64,000 nucleotides of DNA from Sequoia sempervirens (Eukaryota > Streptophyta > Pinopsida > Cupressales > Cupressaceae), in assembly GCA_007258455.2 (NCBI GenBank), contig VDFB02187766.1, positions 397,268 through 461,267 on the forward strand, written 5' to 3'. Positions 9,891-21,428 of this stretch are shown here, piece by piece; the stretch's first letter is position 1; the number at the start of each line of letters is the position of its first letter. The translations under genes and the position numbers were made by a program. The notes beneath the pieces were generated by a model. The model was not told the DNA's origin. It searched no databases and saw only the letters and a list, made by a program, of their open reading frames with translations.

Positions 9891-11585
9891 ATTAAATTTT
9901 GAGTCTGACGCCTTCCGTAGACAGAATTTTCTCTTGTTAAAAAGAACCAATCCTAGGATAATCACATCTGGATAAAATGAATCAATCCTAGGATAGACAT
10001 GGAATTTAAAATGAAGCAATCTAGGATAGTCACCACATAAGGATCTTGTAGTTAAAATTGAACAACTTGTTTTTGTGGAGCAATATCTTCACTTAGATTA
10101 GATCATTGTGATTTGGGTTTAAAAAGAACATTTGTTTGCTTTGACTGTAGCAATAGGTTTATGCTCTCCCCTTGATTGGGTGATCAAAATACTAGACTTT
10201 CCTTTTCAATTTCATTAAATTTTATTGCTTTAATTACATCCTTTAGAGAGTCTGCCGTAGTGGGAAAAAGTACTCACCCTATGGGAATGACTCAAGTGGG
10301 TTCAAGCCAAAGCCAGGCTATTCCGCCCCACTATAAAATTTAAAGAAAATATGGGGAAACCCTCTTTTTCCAGTAGTGTGCAAGATAACCATCCCCAAAG
10401 CCTTTTTTCTAAAGGTTGGGAGGTCTCCTGAGGGAGTTTATTATTGTCGCACCGAATAGAAACCCTTACTACGAACCTAGTGTAGCAACCAACCAAAGTC
10501 AGTTTTTGAACATCCTAATAATCACAATGCAAGGGGAGGGAAGAATCTTCCCCCAAGACACTCACCATATAACTGCCAAGGACCATTTGCTCAGGGGATC
10601 CGGTATCCACTTCCATCACTCTGAGTATGCACCTGTAAAAGACAAAAACATGGGTGCCCCTTCCGGGGTGACACGGCTGTGTGAGTCGACACAGTTCTAA
10701 GATGTGGGCTATTGATTACTAGGATGACCTACTTGAGTACTAAGAGTGAGTCTGCCTGAATTGTCTTTCATGTACTAAACCTGTGAAAACACTTGTTGAA
10801 AACATTTTCTTGATCATACACTTGATATTAGTATAGGGTTTTAACAACTTTTTTTTAGAATGTTGGTTGTGTCTTCCATTACATTGACTCAGATAAAAGA
10901 TCATCCAAAATGAGCATGAAAAACAACAACTAAAATCATTCAAACAAAAACTATTCATATCTTTGGTCTAGTAAAATTCAGATATTTCCCCCATGCTTAG
11001 AGAGTGGAAATCAACAAAATTTGTCAAGAAATCAGTTTCCAATAGGATCAAGAAACCCAAGAAACATTTAGGGTACAAGAAAACATTGCAAAGGAGAAAA
11101 TTTTTGTACAAAAGTTGACACATCTTGCTTCATTACCGTGGATTTCTTTATAGATACCAAGACTTTGTTAGGGGATTCACTGACGAGTATGTTGTAGATC
11201 CTTTGGATTCTCGAGGTTATTATCAGAGATTAGCTCTATCTCAATGACATAATCTTAACCAACCTCTTGAGTTTGATAATATACCACAACCTTCCATTGA
11301 ATACCTGTCACATCCGAGTCATATCCTTCAGTGATTTTGAAACCTTTCTTCGAAAACAAAGATCAAATCTTTAAGAGTGCACCTTCCAAAACAAATTTTT
11401 GATTATTGATTCAACTTCCCCAACAGGATTCTGACATCCTTCATCATTGGAAGCTGCAATCAAAAATTAGGAACATCTTTGATCATATCATAGGATTCCC
11501 ATCTTATCAGATCAAGATATCATCATTGTCGTACTTATCAGAACTATGATCTAAGTTTAGAAGAACGTTTCAAAATCACATGCCT
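9891..11585 (+). other. Element B untranslated leader
   Basis: About 1.7 kb without a believable ORF. It holds a block shared with element C at 10261-10295 (see separate entry) and a GC-richer stretch around 10300-10690. The short open stretches on either strand here lack motifs and are not conserved in C. Confidence 0.6.
10261..10295 (+). promoter_or_regulatory. Leader block conserved between B and C
   Basis: GGGAAAAAGTACTCACCC then TATGGGAATGACTCAA in B corresponds to GGGAAAAAGTACTTGCCC then AAGGGAATGACTCAA at 38288-38321 in C, both about 0.9-1.1 kb past the primer site, while the sequence around does not align readily. Role unknown; a packaging or dimerisation signal or a translation element of the genomic RNA would be reasonable guesses. 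Confidence 0.55.
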
Positions 11586-13282
11586 ATCTTTACAAGATTC
11601 AATACAATAAGTTGAAGGACAAGATCCAACAAGGTCATACCCAAAACACTCAAGAAGAAGGTGAAAGCAGTAATCCCCTTTACAGTATAAGTCGTAATCC
11701 ACTTTTCAACAACGACATGGATAACAGAGAAGAAATTTTTTTCCACAAGTACAAAGCCATAAACAATACTCCTGTAGATAGTGATGATGAAAACGAGGAT
11801 GAATGCCACCTTAGAGAGGCTGAGCAAGATCCCAAATTTCATAAAGCCATAGAAAAGATCTTGCAACGTGATAAAGAAAAATATTTCCTCTATCTAGCTA
11901 ACCAAGGAGCTAAATTACCACATGACTTTGATATTGAGATTTTGAAGAACAAACCTGAAGAAACATCCCTATTTGATCTTAGTGCTTTGACTCAACAAAT
12001 TAAGGCACTTCAAGGACAAGTTAAAGAATTATAAGGAGGAACCACCACAAAGAAATATACTCTTGAGGACATTTGTCCTTATCCTTTCGATCGAAGTCTC
12101 AACATGATTCCATTTCCCAAACATTGCGAAATTCCAAGATTTGATTGTTATGATGGGAAATCAGATCCAATTGACCATGTTAGAGATTTCTGAAACATGA
12201 CTTTAGAGTTCGCTCATGAGGACACTTACTTGATGCGGTTGTTTCCTAGGAGTCTTGGAGCTCACTCTATGGAATGGCTATCAAAGATTACACCTCCCGT
12301 CAAGACATTTGAAGAATTAATCAATCTATTTATCTCACAATATGCTTACAACATCCAACACCAAATTACTATGATAGATCTCTACAAAGTTGCGCAAAAA
12401 CCTGGCGAACCTTTCATTACCTTTCTTTAGAGATGGAGAAGAATGTTTGCTAGATATCCATGTCTTGTTCCTAAAAAGGAAAAGATGGTCACCTTCATTA
12501 ATAGCTTGAATTTAGAAATGAGCTATCGTTTGAATTTACATTGTCCTCCCTCTTTTGAGAAATTGATCGAAGATGCTATCACCATTGAAAGTGCTTTGGT
12601 CAAAAGAGGAATAATAAAACTTGACAAGGACAACTCTAGCTCATCCAATCATCATAAAAATCAGGACAAGTCTAAATTTTGGACTCACAACAAGAACATG
12701 GTGAATGATGGTGTTGTTGATGCAAACCATGTCTCAACTAAGCCATTTTTCCTTAGTACTCCAAGAGCTCCTCGCAATAACAATGTCAATTTGATTACGA
12801 ATCAAGGAAATAATCCTTCTCCTCTGAGGAACAATGTGAATCAATATTCTACTCCCAATCAAGGGACTGCCAACAATCAAGGTTACCGGGGAACCAACAA
12901 TAATAACTCCTTAGGGAATACCTCGAACAAAAATCCACAAAGATTTTCATTCTTCTCTAGTAGAAGAACTTTCACTCCACTAGGTCAATCTGTGGAATCC
13001 GCATTCAAAGAGTTGATGGCTAAAAATGTCATTACATTGGCACCTCAACAAAACTATGAACCCAGTGTGAAGCCTCCATCATGGAATGAGGCACACTATT
13101 GTGACTATCATCGGTGCAAAGGTCATCGCACAAATAACTGTCAAGCCTTGAAGAATGCCATCCAAGACTTAATCGAAAATGGCACCATCACAATAGAAGG
13201 ACATCAATAGTCAAATGAAGACCACCAAGCATTTCACAACCCTTTACCCAACTATCAAAAGGGTGAGTCTTCTGGAAAAAGT
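11586..13282 (+). pseudogene. Element B gag
   Basis: Well preserved Tat-type Gag in one frame with a few stops. Order: acidic N-terminus; EKYFLYLANQGAKLPHDFDI; a Gln-rich short helix; PFPKHCEIPRFDCYDGKSDP entering the gag core; LMRLFPRSLGAHSMEWLSK (the Trp-containing capsid motif); Asn/Ser/Gln-rich linker; and a zinc knuckle at 13100-13141 of form C-x2-H-x4-H-x4-C, the second Cys of the usual CCHC being His. Interrupting stops: TAA 12031, TGA 12192, TAG 12428, TAG 13208. A plausible start lies at 11586 (ATG), with a shift into the 11612 frame. Confidence 0.85.
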
Positions 13283-14460
13283 GTGAATCATGTTGACAAT
13301 CCCATAATCAATCATATCTATATCGACAATGAATGGGTCAATGTTATTAAAGTCAACAAAAAGGTGGAATATAGGGAAGTCAACGCAACAACAAGGGCAC
13401 AAGCTAAAGTTGTCTTAAAAGGTGCCTCTTCAAAATCCACTGGACCTCCACCTCAACATCAATATGATCTAGTCAACCAACTTTGGAAAACTCCCACTCA
13501 GATTTCCATCTTGGAACTCTTGAAGATTTCCCCAGCACATAAAGAAATTCTCGAAAAGGTCCTCATTGAAACAACTGTATCCACTGATTTGGATGTGGAC
13601 CAATTTCAAGCCATGGTAGGACACTTTTCTTCACCCACATGTCTCTCATTTTTTGAAAAAGATGATGCTTCCATGACTCATCCCCACAATTCGTCATTAT
13701 ATTTAGAAGTCATGGTTCACAAGTTTCATGTCAGACGCGTCCTAATAGATGGAGGGGCTGGCTTGAACATATGTACCATGAAGTTGGTTCAGGCTTTAGG
13801 ATTTTCTGAGGACTCCATTGATCCCCAAAGAAAAATTACTATTAAAGCCTATGATGATGAGGAAAGAGCATCCAAGGGTTTAATCATGCTACCAATTAGA
13901 GTGGGACCTGTTATCAAAAATATTTTCTATCAAGTATTAGACCATGTTCTCGCATACAACATCTTGTTGGGTCATCCTTGGATCCACAAAATGCAAGCTA
14001 TCCCATCCACATACCATCAATGTCTTAAGTTTCCTTATGATGGACAAGAAATCACGATACTAGCTGATAATTCAAAAATTCAAACTTGTGCCAACATCAA
14101 AGCCAGTCAAGATACTTTGGTTCCTAACAATCGCGAAGCTTGTGCTAGTAATTCTCTCAAGATTGATACGCAAATCAGTCAATTAGCCAATAGTTTTGAC
14201 AGGAAATCTAAATTCAAGGACCATGGAGTTGGGGAATACTCTCTCTATCTTGCTAATTCACTGACATCACCTCGGTCACATGGAAAACCTTCCCTCACAC
14301 AACATCAACTATCAGCAACATCAACATCAATGCAACCACCAACAGAGCCAAGCACAAAGTTTAATGGACAATTGATCAAGGAGAAATTCCCCATGGAAGA
14401 TCTTGAGGATAGAGGAATTCTAAACTAGCTCTATAAAGATGAAAATGAAACAGTGCTTAA
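13283..14460 (+). pseudogene. Element B aspartic protease
   Basis: Same frame as gag, so made as Gag-Pol. A leader of about 130 residues (SILELLKISPAHKEILEKVL) precedes the retropepsin fold: LYLEVMVHKFHVRRVLIDGG with the catalytic Asp at 13748-13750 (DGGAG, in place of DTG/DSG, as is usual in Tat-type elements), then AYDDEERASKGLIMLPI (flap), and VLAYNILLGHPWIHKMQAIP, the conserved ILLGHPW end. A Ser/Thr/Pro-rich tail leads to a TAG at 14426. Open for 381 codons, the longest intact piece of this element. Confidence 0.85.
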
Positions 14461-14469
14461 TGTCAAATT

Positions 14470-14583
14470 ACCAATAGATAGATATGGAAAAGGGTATACA
14501 ATCATACAAAAGATGGGATATGATGGTAATGGTCCTATTGGGAAGAGGAAAGAAGGAGTAGTTGAACCTATAAATCCCCCATG
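14470..14583 (+). pseudogene. Element B G-patch module
   Basis: Directly after the protease and in its frame: Gly-Lys-Gly-Tyr-Thr-Ile-Ile-Gln-KMGYDGNGPIGKRKEG then VVEPI. This fits the G-patch pattern (hydrophobic, K-MGY-x-G-x-G-lG-k-x-x-x-G-i-x-x-P-i), an RNA-binding / helicase-activating module also known after the protease in some retroviruses and plant Gypsy elements. One Gly of the GLGK core is replaced by Ile-Gly. Confidence 0.7.
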
Positions 14584-14590
14584 ACTTGCT

Positions 14591-15260
14591 GTGAAAGAGA
14601 AAAATGGATTAGTTTATGATAATTCCTCAAAAGAAAGAACATCCAAACAATTGCATGATACTTTTCTCACATTACAAGAAGGTTCAGATTCAAGAGAAGA
14701 ATATTTGGCAACAATTCAGAATTTCGTGGATAATAACTCTGACATAGACTCTGTTGAATATGAATGGGACACCATCTACAATGATGAGTTATGGAGGGAT
14801 AAAGAGGTTGATGCCATACATAAGTATACCCCAACTCTAATTGAAGGTGAAGGGTCAGGGTCCCAACCACAATAATTTGAACTACAAGGTGACCATGATT
14901 CTAGTGATATTGAGTCAAATTTAAATGAACAAGATTATCATGGGAACAGTACCATCATTGATCCACCTCATACCTTGGATCCTACAATAAACTTCATTAT
15001 GACCATAACTATAGCTGATTTCACACAACCTGATGACTTGCTATCTTTGATATATCCCAATCTTATTGATTGGGATTCATCTGAACCTATTGATATATCT
15101 ATGTTTCCAAGTGATGAATCTATCATCAACTTCCTTTCCGCACGACATAAATGATTGTTCCACTAGTGATTTTCGGCACAGAGTCTTCAATCAGGAGAGT
15201 GTCAAGTCTCCTAGCAGCAAAATAAAAATAAAAAATGAAAGATCTAATGGTGAAAACTAG
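14591..15260 (+). pseudogene. Element B acidic pol linker
   Basis: Same frame as protease until a shift near 15130, then continuing to 15260. Glu/Asp/Ser-rich (DNNSDIDSVEYEWDTIYNDE), no fold recognised. Stops at 14873, 14878 and 15150. It joins G-patch to RT, as in element C where the corresponding stretch is more decayed. Confidence 0.6.
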
Positions 15261-15269
15261 AATCTAGCA

Positions 15270-16307
15270 GTGTTAGATCAAACAAAAGATAAAATAAAGA
15301 GTGTATCAAGTGATGAAAACATTTTTAAGGCACCAGACAATGGGAATCTTGACACTCTCCCGGAGCACTACCATGAACGATCGCCTATTTTGATTGAGCC
15401 CACAAATGCAATAAATCTAGAAACTTTAGACAAACCAAGGATTTTACAGTTAGCTGCATCAATGACAGAGGAAGAAATACCAAATTTCATAGATTTTCTA
15501 AGAGCAAATCAAGTCAACTTTGCTTGGTCTTATGCAGACATGCCAGGTCTTGATCCTGATCTTATCATGCATCACTTGTCTATCAAACTAGGGGCTAAGC
15601 CTATGAAATAAAAATTCAGAAATATGCACCCCCATGTTGCATTATTGGTTAAGGAAGAACTGAGAAAAATCCTTGATGTGGGCTTCATAAGATCAATCGA
15701 CTACATAGAATGGATCTCCAACATTGTTCCTATGTCCAACCCATATAAAAGTGTCAGAGTGTGCACAAATTTTAGAGATCTTAATAAAGCATGTCCTAAG
15801 GATGACTTCCCACTTCCCAACATCAACACCATAGTTGATCTAACAGCTGGCCATGCCATGTATTCATTAATGGATGGTTTTTCTGGTTACAACCAAGTCA
15901 AAATTGCACCCAAAGAACAAGAGAAAACAACTTTCACATGTGCATGGGGAACTTACTATTGGAACGTCATGCCTTTCGACCTAAAGAATGTAGGGGCTAC
16001 TTACCAAAGAGCCATGACTACAATCTTTCATGACATGATGCATACATTCATGGAGGATTATGTAGATGACATATTGGCAAAGTCACACACCAGAGAGGAA
16101 CATCTGGAAGTATTGTCCAAAATATTTGCCAGATTGGAGAAATTCAAAGTTCGTCTCAATCCCAAGAAATGTGTTTTTGGGGTCACATCTCAAAAACTCT
16201 TAGGGTACATTGTTTCAGAAAAGGGAATTGAAGTAGCTCCTACTAAAGTTCATGCAATCATGGAAATGCCTCTCCCAAGGAACACCAATCAATTGAGATC
16301 ACTATAG
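15270..16307 (+). pseudogene. Element B reverse transcriptase
   Basis: Copies element RNA into DNA. Blocks in order: FAWSYADMPGLDP entry motif, HPHVALLVKEELRKILDVGFI, SNIVPM, CTNFRDLNKACPKDDFPLPNI, YSLMDGFSGYNQVKIA with the palm Asp, TFTCAWGTYYWNVMPFDLKN, ATYQRAMTTIFHD, and the catalytic YVDD box at 16059-16070, then LNPKKCVFGV and LGYIVSEKGIEV. Only a TAA at 15609 and a TAG at 16306 interrupt. All catalytic residues are present. Confidence 0.9.
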
Positions 16308-16845
16308 GGACGATTTCAATCTATAAGAAGGTTCATTGCACAACTGACCAACAAAAGTCTACCTTTCACACATCTACTACATAAGAATGTTCCTTTCAAG
16401 TGGGATGACAAGTGTGAACTAGCTTTTCAACAAATCAAACAGTACTTAATGACTCCATCAGTTCTAGTACCACCAAATATAGACAAACCATTGATCATGT
16501 ATGTTGCCGCAACAGAGACATCCTTGTGTGTATTGCTAGCACAAGAAGACCATATAGGGAAAGAACGTGCAATTTATTACATTAGTAGAACACTAACAAG
16601 TAATGAGCTCAACTACACTACCATCAAGAAGGCTTGTATAATAGTAGTCTTTGCTTCACATAAATTTCAGCATTACATGTTAACTCATACAATCAATCTT
16701 GTTATCTGTTAAGCAAAGCATCATTGACAGGAAGGCTAGAAAAATGGGTAATGATTCTGAGTGAGTTTGACATCCATTATGTTGATCACAAGGAAATCAA
16801 ATGACAAGTTATCGTTGATCAACTAGCTGAAGCACCACTGCAAGC
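16308..16845 (+). pseudogene. Element B native RNase H
   Basis: Follows RT: FQSIRRFIAQLTNK, PFKWDDKCELAFQQIKQYL tether, VAATETSLCVLLAQ (the first catalytic Asp position reads Ala-Thr-Glu, so strand 1 is altered, as in many Tat elements where this domain has decayed), AIYYISRTLTSNELNYTTIKKAC, then a frameshift at about 16712 and KWVMILSEFDIHYVDHKEIK. The domain hands over to the archaeal-type RNase H next in line, which is thought to have replaced its activity in this lineage (family knowledge). Confidence 0.85.
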
Positions 16846-16879
16846 AAACCATCCTCTACACATTGAATTTCCAAATGCT

Positions 16880-17330
16880 GATGTCTTTTCTATAGAATCC
16901 AAACAACCATGGTCCTTATATTTCGATGGCTCTTTCACTTAACATGGATCAGGGGAAGGCATACTCTTTGTCACCCCTCAAGGACACACCATTCCTCAAT
17001 CATATAGGCTGATGTTTCCATGCGCCAACAACATAGCTGAATATGAAGCATTAATAACTAGACTAAAAATAGCATTGGAATGGAGGATTACAGAATTACA
17101 AGTGTATGGTGACTCACAGTTAGTCATTAATCAGATCAATGATGATTATCAAACCAACTATGACAAATTGTTGCCATATAAAAAGATGGTTGATGATTTC
17201 AAGAAGTAATTTGTGGACATCAAATTCACACAAATTCCAAGGCTTGATAACAAAGCAGCTGATGCGATGGCTACAATCACATCATTGTTACAACTCATAG
17301 AAAATCATGCTCGCTATGAATTTTTGGTGG
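16880..17330 (+). pseudogene. Element B second (archaeal-type) RNase H
   Basis: RNase HI-like domain between native RNase H and integrase, the defining trait of Tat-lineage Gypsy elements. Motifs: SLYFDGSFT (Asp), ANNIAEYEALITRLKIALEW (Glu helix), LQVYGDSQLVINQIN (Asp), FTQIPRLDNKAADAMAT (C-terminal Asn/Ala-Asp motif, fourth metal ligand). All four acidic positions are visible. Stops: TAA in FT*HG at about 16939, TAA 17207. Confidence 0.85.
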
Positions 17331-17469
17331 AACAATCATTTACACCTACTTATGACACCCCCAAAAGCCAAATCATTTTCCACTTGGTAGGATCCGAGTC
17401 ACCTTGGTATGGCAAGATTTATGCCTACCTAAAAGACAACATCTTACCACCTGATTTATCCAATAACTA

Positions 17470-18661
17470 AAAGTGAAATTTTATCTGCTAATCCTCTCGT
17501 TATACCCTTATCGCCAACACCCTTTATCGCCATGGTCTTGATGGTACTTTACTTCGATGTCTTGAACGTGATGAATCTGACAAAGCTTTACAAGAAGTTC
17601 ATGGTGGCATTTGTGGTACTCATTCGAGTGGACTGACCTTATCCAAAAAATTGATTAGAATGGATTACTACTAGCCTACAATGGAGAGGGAATCATTCAC
17701 TTTTCTAAAAATGTGCTCAAAATGCCAAATTCATGGGAATCTCATTTGTGCTCCTGCACAGGAACTTCAACCGTTCACACTGACCTAACCATTCTCTTAA
17801 TGAGGGTTAGATCTAGTGGGTAAGATTCATCCTTCCTCATCAAACGACCATAAGTTTATCATTACAACAATGAAATAATTCACCAAGTGGATTGAGGAAG
17901 TACCTCTCACTAAGGTGACTGACAAAAAAATCTTAGCTTTCATACTCAACTACCTCATTTGTCGGTATGGCATTCCCAACTCCATCATCACAGATAATGG
18001 ATGACCATTCAAGAATAAGGATGTTGACAAACTTTGTGAATGATTTTATATTCAGCACAGGTACTCAACACCTTATTATCCACAAGGGAATGACCTAGCA
18101 GAGGCCTCAAATAAAACAATATTGAAAATATTGAAAAAGACTGTGAATGATGCAGGAAAAGATTGGCATGTTCAACTTAATCCCACATTGTGGGCCTATA
18201 AAACTAGTATCTGAATGCCAACAGGAGCGACACCATTTTCTCTTGTCTATGGAGTAGAAGCCATTCTACCTCTAGTAGTCGAGATTCCATCACTTAGAGT
18301 CTCATTGAAGGGTCTCATAACAGATGATGAATTCAAAGTTTCCCGATTACAAGAACTGGAACTTCTTGATGAGAAGAGACAACGAGCAGCTGATCACTTA
18401 AAAGCCTATCAACAAATGATGTCTTGTAGCTATAATCACAGAGTCAAACCGCATACCTTTCAGGTTGGTGATCTTGTTCTAAAAGAGAACCCACACAATC
18501 AACAAGACATAGAAAAGAAGGGAAAGTTTGAACCTAATTGGTTGGGTCCTTATGTGGTCATAGCAATGTACGGTTTAGGAGCATACAAGCTATCAATGCC
18601 AGAAGGGGATTTGTTTGACGAACCCATCAACAACATGCACCTAAAGAAGTATTATGTCTGA
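17470..18661 (+). pseudogene. Element B integrase
   Basis: Inserts the cDNA. HHCC zinc domain: EVHGGICGTHSSGLTLSKKL ... MCSKCQIHGN. Catalytic core: GLDLVGK (Asp, 17810), ITDNG (Asp, 17993) and AEASNK (Glu, 18101), i.e. 35 residues between the second Asp and the Glu as in canonical DD35E. C-terminal GPY/F module: KFEPNWLGPYVVI, then the end NNMHLKKYYV and a natural-looking TGA at 18659-18661. The last 148 codons are open; upstream there are several TAG/TGA stops. No chromodomain is seen, as expected for Tat. Confidence 0.9.
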
Positions 18662-18680
18662 AACAGTCATCATCATCCAT

Positions 18681-18940
18681 AAATGTCCTGAAGAAATACA
18701 AAAAAACATAAAATGTCTTGAAGAAATCCAAAACATCAAAAAATGTCCTAGAGAAATACAAAAAATTCAGAAAATGTCTTGAAGAAATCCCTAAACATTA
18801 GAAAAAGTCCTGAAGAAATACAAAAAAAATAGAAAATGTCCTGAAGAAATCCCCAAACATAAAAAAAGTCCTGAAGAAATACAAAAAAATCAGAAAATGT
18901 CATGAAGAAATACAAAATAAAAAAAGTCCTAAATAAATGA
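18681..18940 (+). repeat. About nine 30-bp tandem repeats after element B pol
   Basis: Units of the form AATGTCCTGAAGAAATACAA plus 8-12 A-rich bases, alternating between a TACAAAAAA and a TCCCCAAACAT variant, so a 60-bp higher-order period is visible. Starts 20 bp after the pol stop. Tandem arrays just after pol are known for Tat/Ogre elements and can seed satellites. Confidence 0.9.
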
Positions 18941-20009
18941 TTACCTTGATGAAAACCTAGCAAACAGGCATCTCGGTAGTGATGAAAAAAAAGAAAACAA
19001 AAAGAAATCAGAAAAATGCAATAAAAACAAATAGTGAAAATTTGGCAAATAGACGCTATTTGTAGCTCTCCATCTATTAGTTCATGTTCTACACTTGGCT
19101 TCTCAACCTTCATTTTCATGCATCTTTCCATCATCTTAGGACCATACCAACATCATGTTGTCATCATTTTCCTAGAACGATAATGTCTTATCATGGCTTG
19201 ATTATTATACATATTCATTTTAGTAAGTTGTGTCAATACTAGGAGCAAACGTTGACATACTTAGGGCAACCAACTTTCAGGTTTTACCGAAATAGCTAGA
19301 CAATAACATCAAATCCAATCATGTGAAAAAACAACCAAATCAAATCATATGAACAGTTATCCAATCATTGATCCAAAACACAACAATTTTCAACTAAGTA
19401 CCATTTCATGATTCATATCCAGATGATCTATAATTTGAATAATGTTTGGAATAACAGTATTTCATTTTGAACAATGGTTGTTTAATTTTTGATAGAATCT
19501 CTCTGGAGCACACTCGATGATGTACTGCACTAGAGTGGAGAGGAAAGAGAATGATTTTTCTTTGTCTGTTGTCTTGAAATTAACTAACACTCTGGTGCAA
19601 ATATGTTGTGAGACATCATTTCCAAATCAATATCATTGATGACAGTCCCACATTTGCATCAGAAAGTGGTTAATCTTTGTCTATTTATGCAAGGAATGCT
19701 CAGGTCATCTCAGTTCAATTATACCTTGATGCTTGTGTTTACTTGCTATATCAAAAATCATGAAAGTTGTACTCAGGTCATCATTGGTGCTAATTTACCC
19801 TCTGATGCTTGTACATACTTTCAACATTTTAAAACCCTCTATGATGATTCACGAAAGCTAACAAAAAGCTCAACAAATGGTTGATTTCATTTCAGTTGCA
19901 TTTCATCTCGCTCATTGTACATATATGCATATTGGATTTGCATCAGAGTTTTTGAAAGGTTAGCAAGATCATCAATAGCTGCCATGTCTCTTTGGACTAT
20001 TTGTGGAGG
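18941..20009. other. Element B 3' region, nothing recognised
   Basis: About 1.1 kb with no convincing ORF or repeat. The 82-codon open stretch at 19636-19884 has no known motif and no counterpart in element C. Confidence 0.5.
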
Positions 20010-21330
20010 ACATTCAAACATTTGTTTCATCATCACCTTTCATCTTCATTATCATTTCATCTAGGTCCTATCATTTATCATTTATCATTCATTTGCATAT
20101 CATGTAGATCCTCTATCATAATCATTAACATTTTTATCATTTTTATATTCATTTCATTTTCCTTTTACACATTTGCATCCCATTTATCATTTCATATCAT
20201 TATCATTCATTTCCTACCATGTCACTTATCATTTCATTTATCATTTCACTTATCATTTCCTATCATTTCACTTATCATTTCATTTATCATTCTCATTTAT
20301 CATTTCATTCATTTCATATAATTTCACTTATCATTTCATTCATCATTACATATCATTCATTTCACTATCATTATAATTTCATATCACTTTCATTTTCATA
20401 TTATCATTTTGTATCATTCAAATGCATTACCATTTCATGATTATTACCATTTCATATCATTCAACTTCTTTATAAATTCATTACCATTTATTTCATTATC
20501 ATTTATTTCATTATCAGTATTATCATTTCATATCATCTGCATTCTTTATCATTTCATTATCATTTTATCATTATTATCATTTCATATCATTCAAAATATT
20601 TATCATTTCATTATCCTTTTTATTTATTATCATATCACTTTCATTTTCATTACCATCATTTATTATTTCATTATCATTTCATATTATCATTATCATTTCA
20701 TATCACTCAAATTCTTTATCATTTCATTATTTCGTTGTCATTTATTTCACTTATCACTTATCATTGCATTTCATCATCATTTACAATACATTACATTTCA
20801 TCATGTATCATTTATCATCTTATCATACATCACATTATTATTCATCATTTCATTTCATATCATTTGTCACATTGCATTCATATCATATCTTTAATCATCC
20901 TATCATTTTTTTTCATATCAAATCATATTACAAATTCAAGATGCATATCATAACCACAAACATGCATTTTCCATCATATTATTATTTTACATTTGAAAAT
21001 CCAAAAACAAATATTCCATATATGCATATTCCTATCATTTTCCAAAACAACATTTTTTCATAAAACATATCAAATATCCCATGACATATTCTCATAATCA
21101 CCTCATAGGTCATCCACCTACATAACATCATTAGTACGCATCATCAATCATTTTTCATCATCATAAACAAATCATATCAAATCATCCTGCATATCATATT
21201 AGTCATCAAATCATTCATAAAACATATCAAAATACCATAACATATAGAAATAAATGCATTTCACATCATCATCTCATAAATGCACATCACATCATCAAAA
21301 ATCATCGCCACTATCATCACTCATCATAAA
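20010..21330 (+). repeat. TCATTTCATATCATTA-rich low-complexity tract
   Basis: More than a kilobase of irregular ATCATTTCAT / TTATCATTTCA steps, densest at 20160-20900, with almost no G on this strand. The many Ser/His/Phe/Ile-rich open stretches here are products of the repeat, not genes. Element C has a similar ATCAT-rich tract (50700-51360) at the same place relative to its 3' LTR. Confidence 0.85.
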
Positions 21331-21428
21331 TAATACAATTGTCCAATGTCCAATGAAACTAAAAAGTTCAAAGAGAGATACATGGGATATGATCAAAATC
21401 AATATACATGCTCCAAAAATGATATACA

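Noticed and set aside
18748..19134. 128-codon minus-strand Phe-rich membrane-like open stretch
   Set aside because: It is the antisense of the 30-bp tandem array (GAAGAAATAC units read as Phe/Leu); no independent support.
20010..21063. Several plus-strand open stretches of 67-161 codons rich in Ser/His/Ile/Phe
   Set aside because: Products of the TCATTTCATA low-complexity tract; no start context, no domain.
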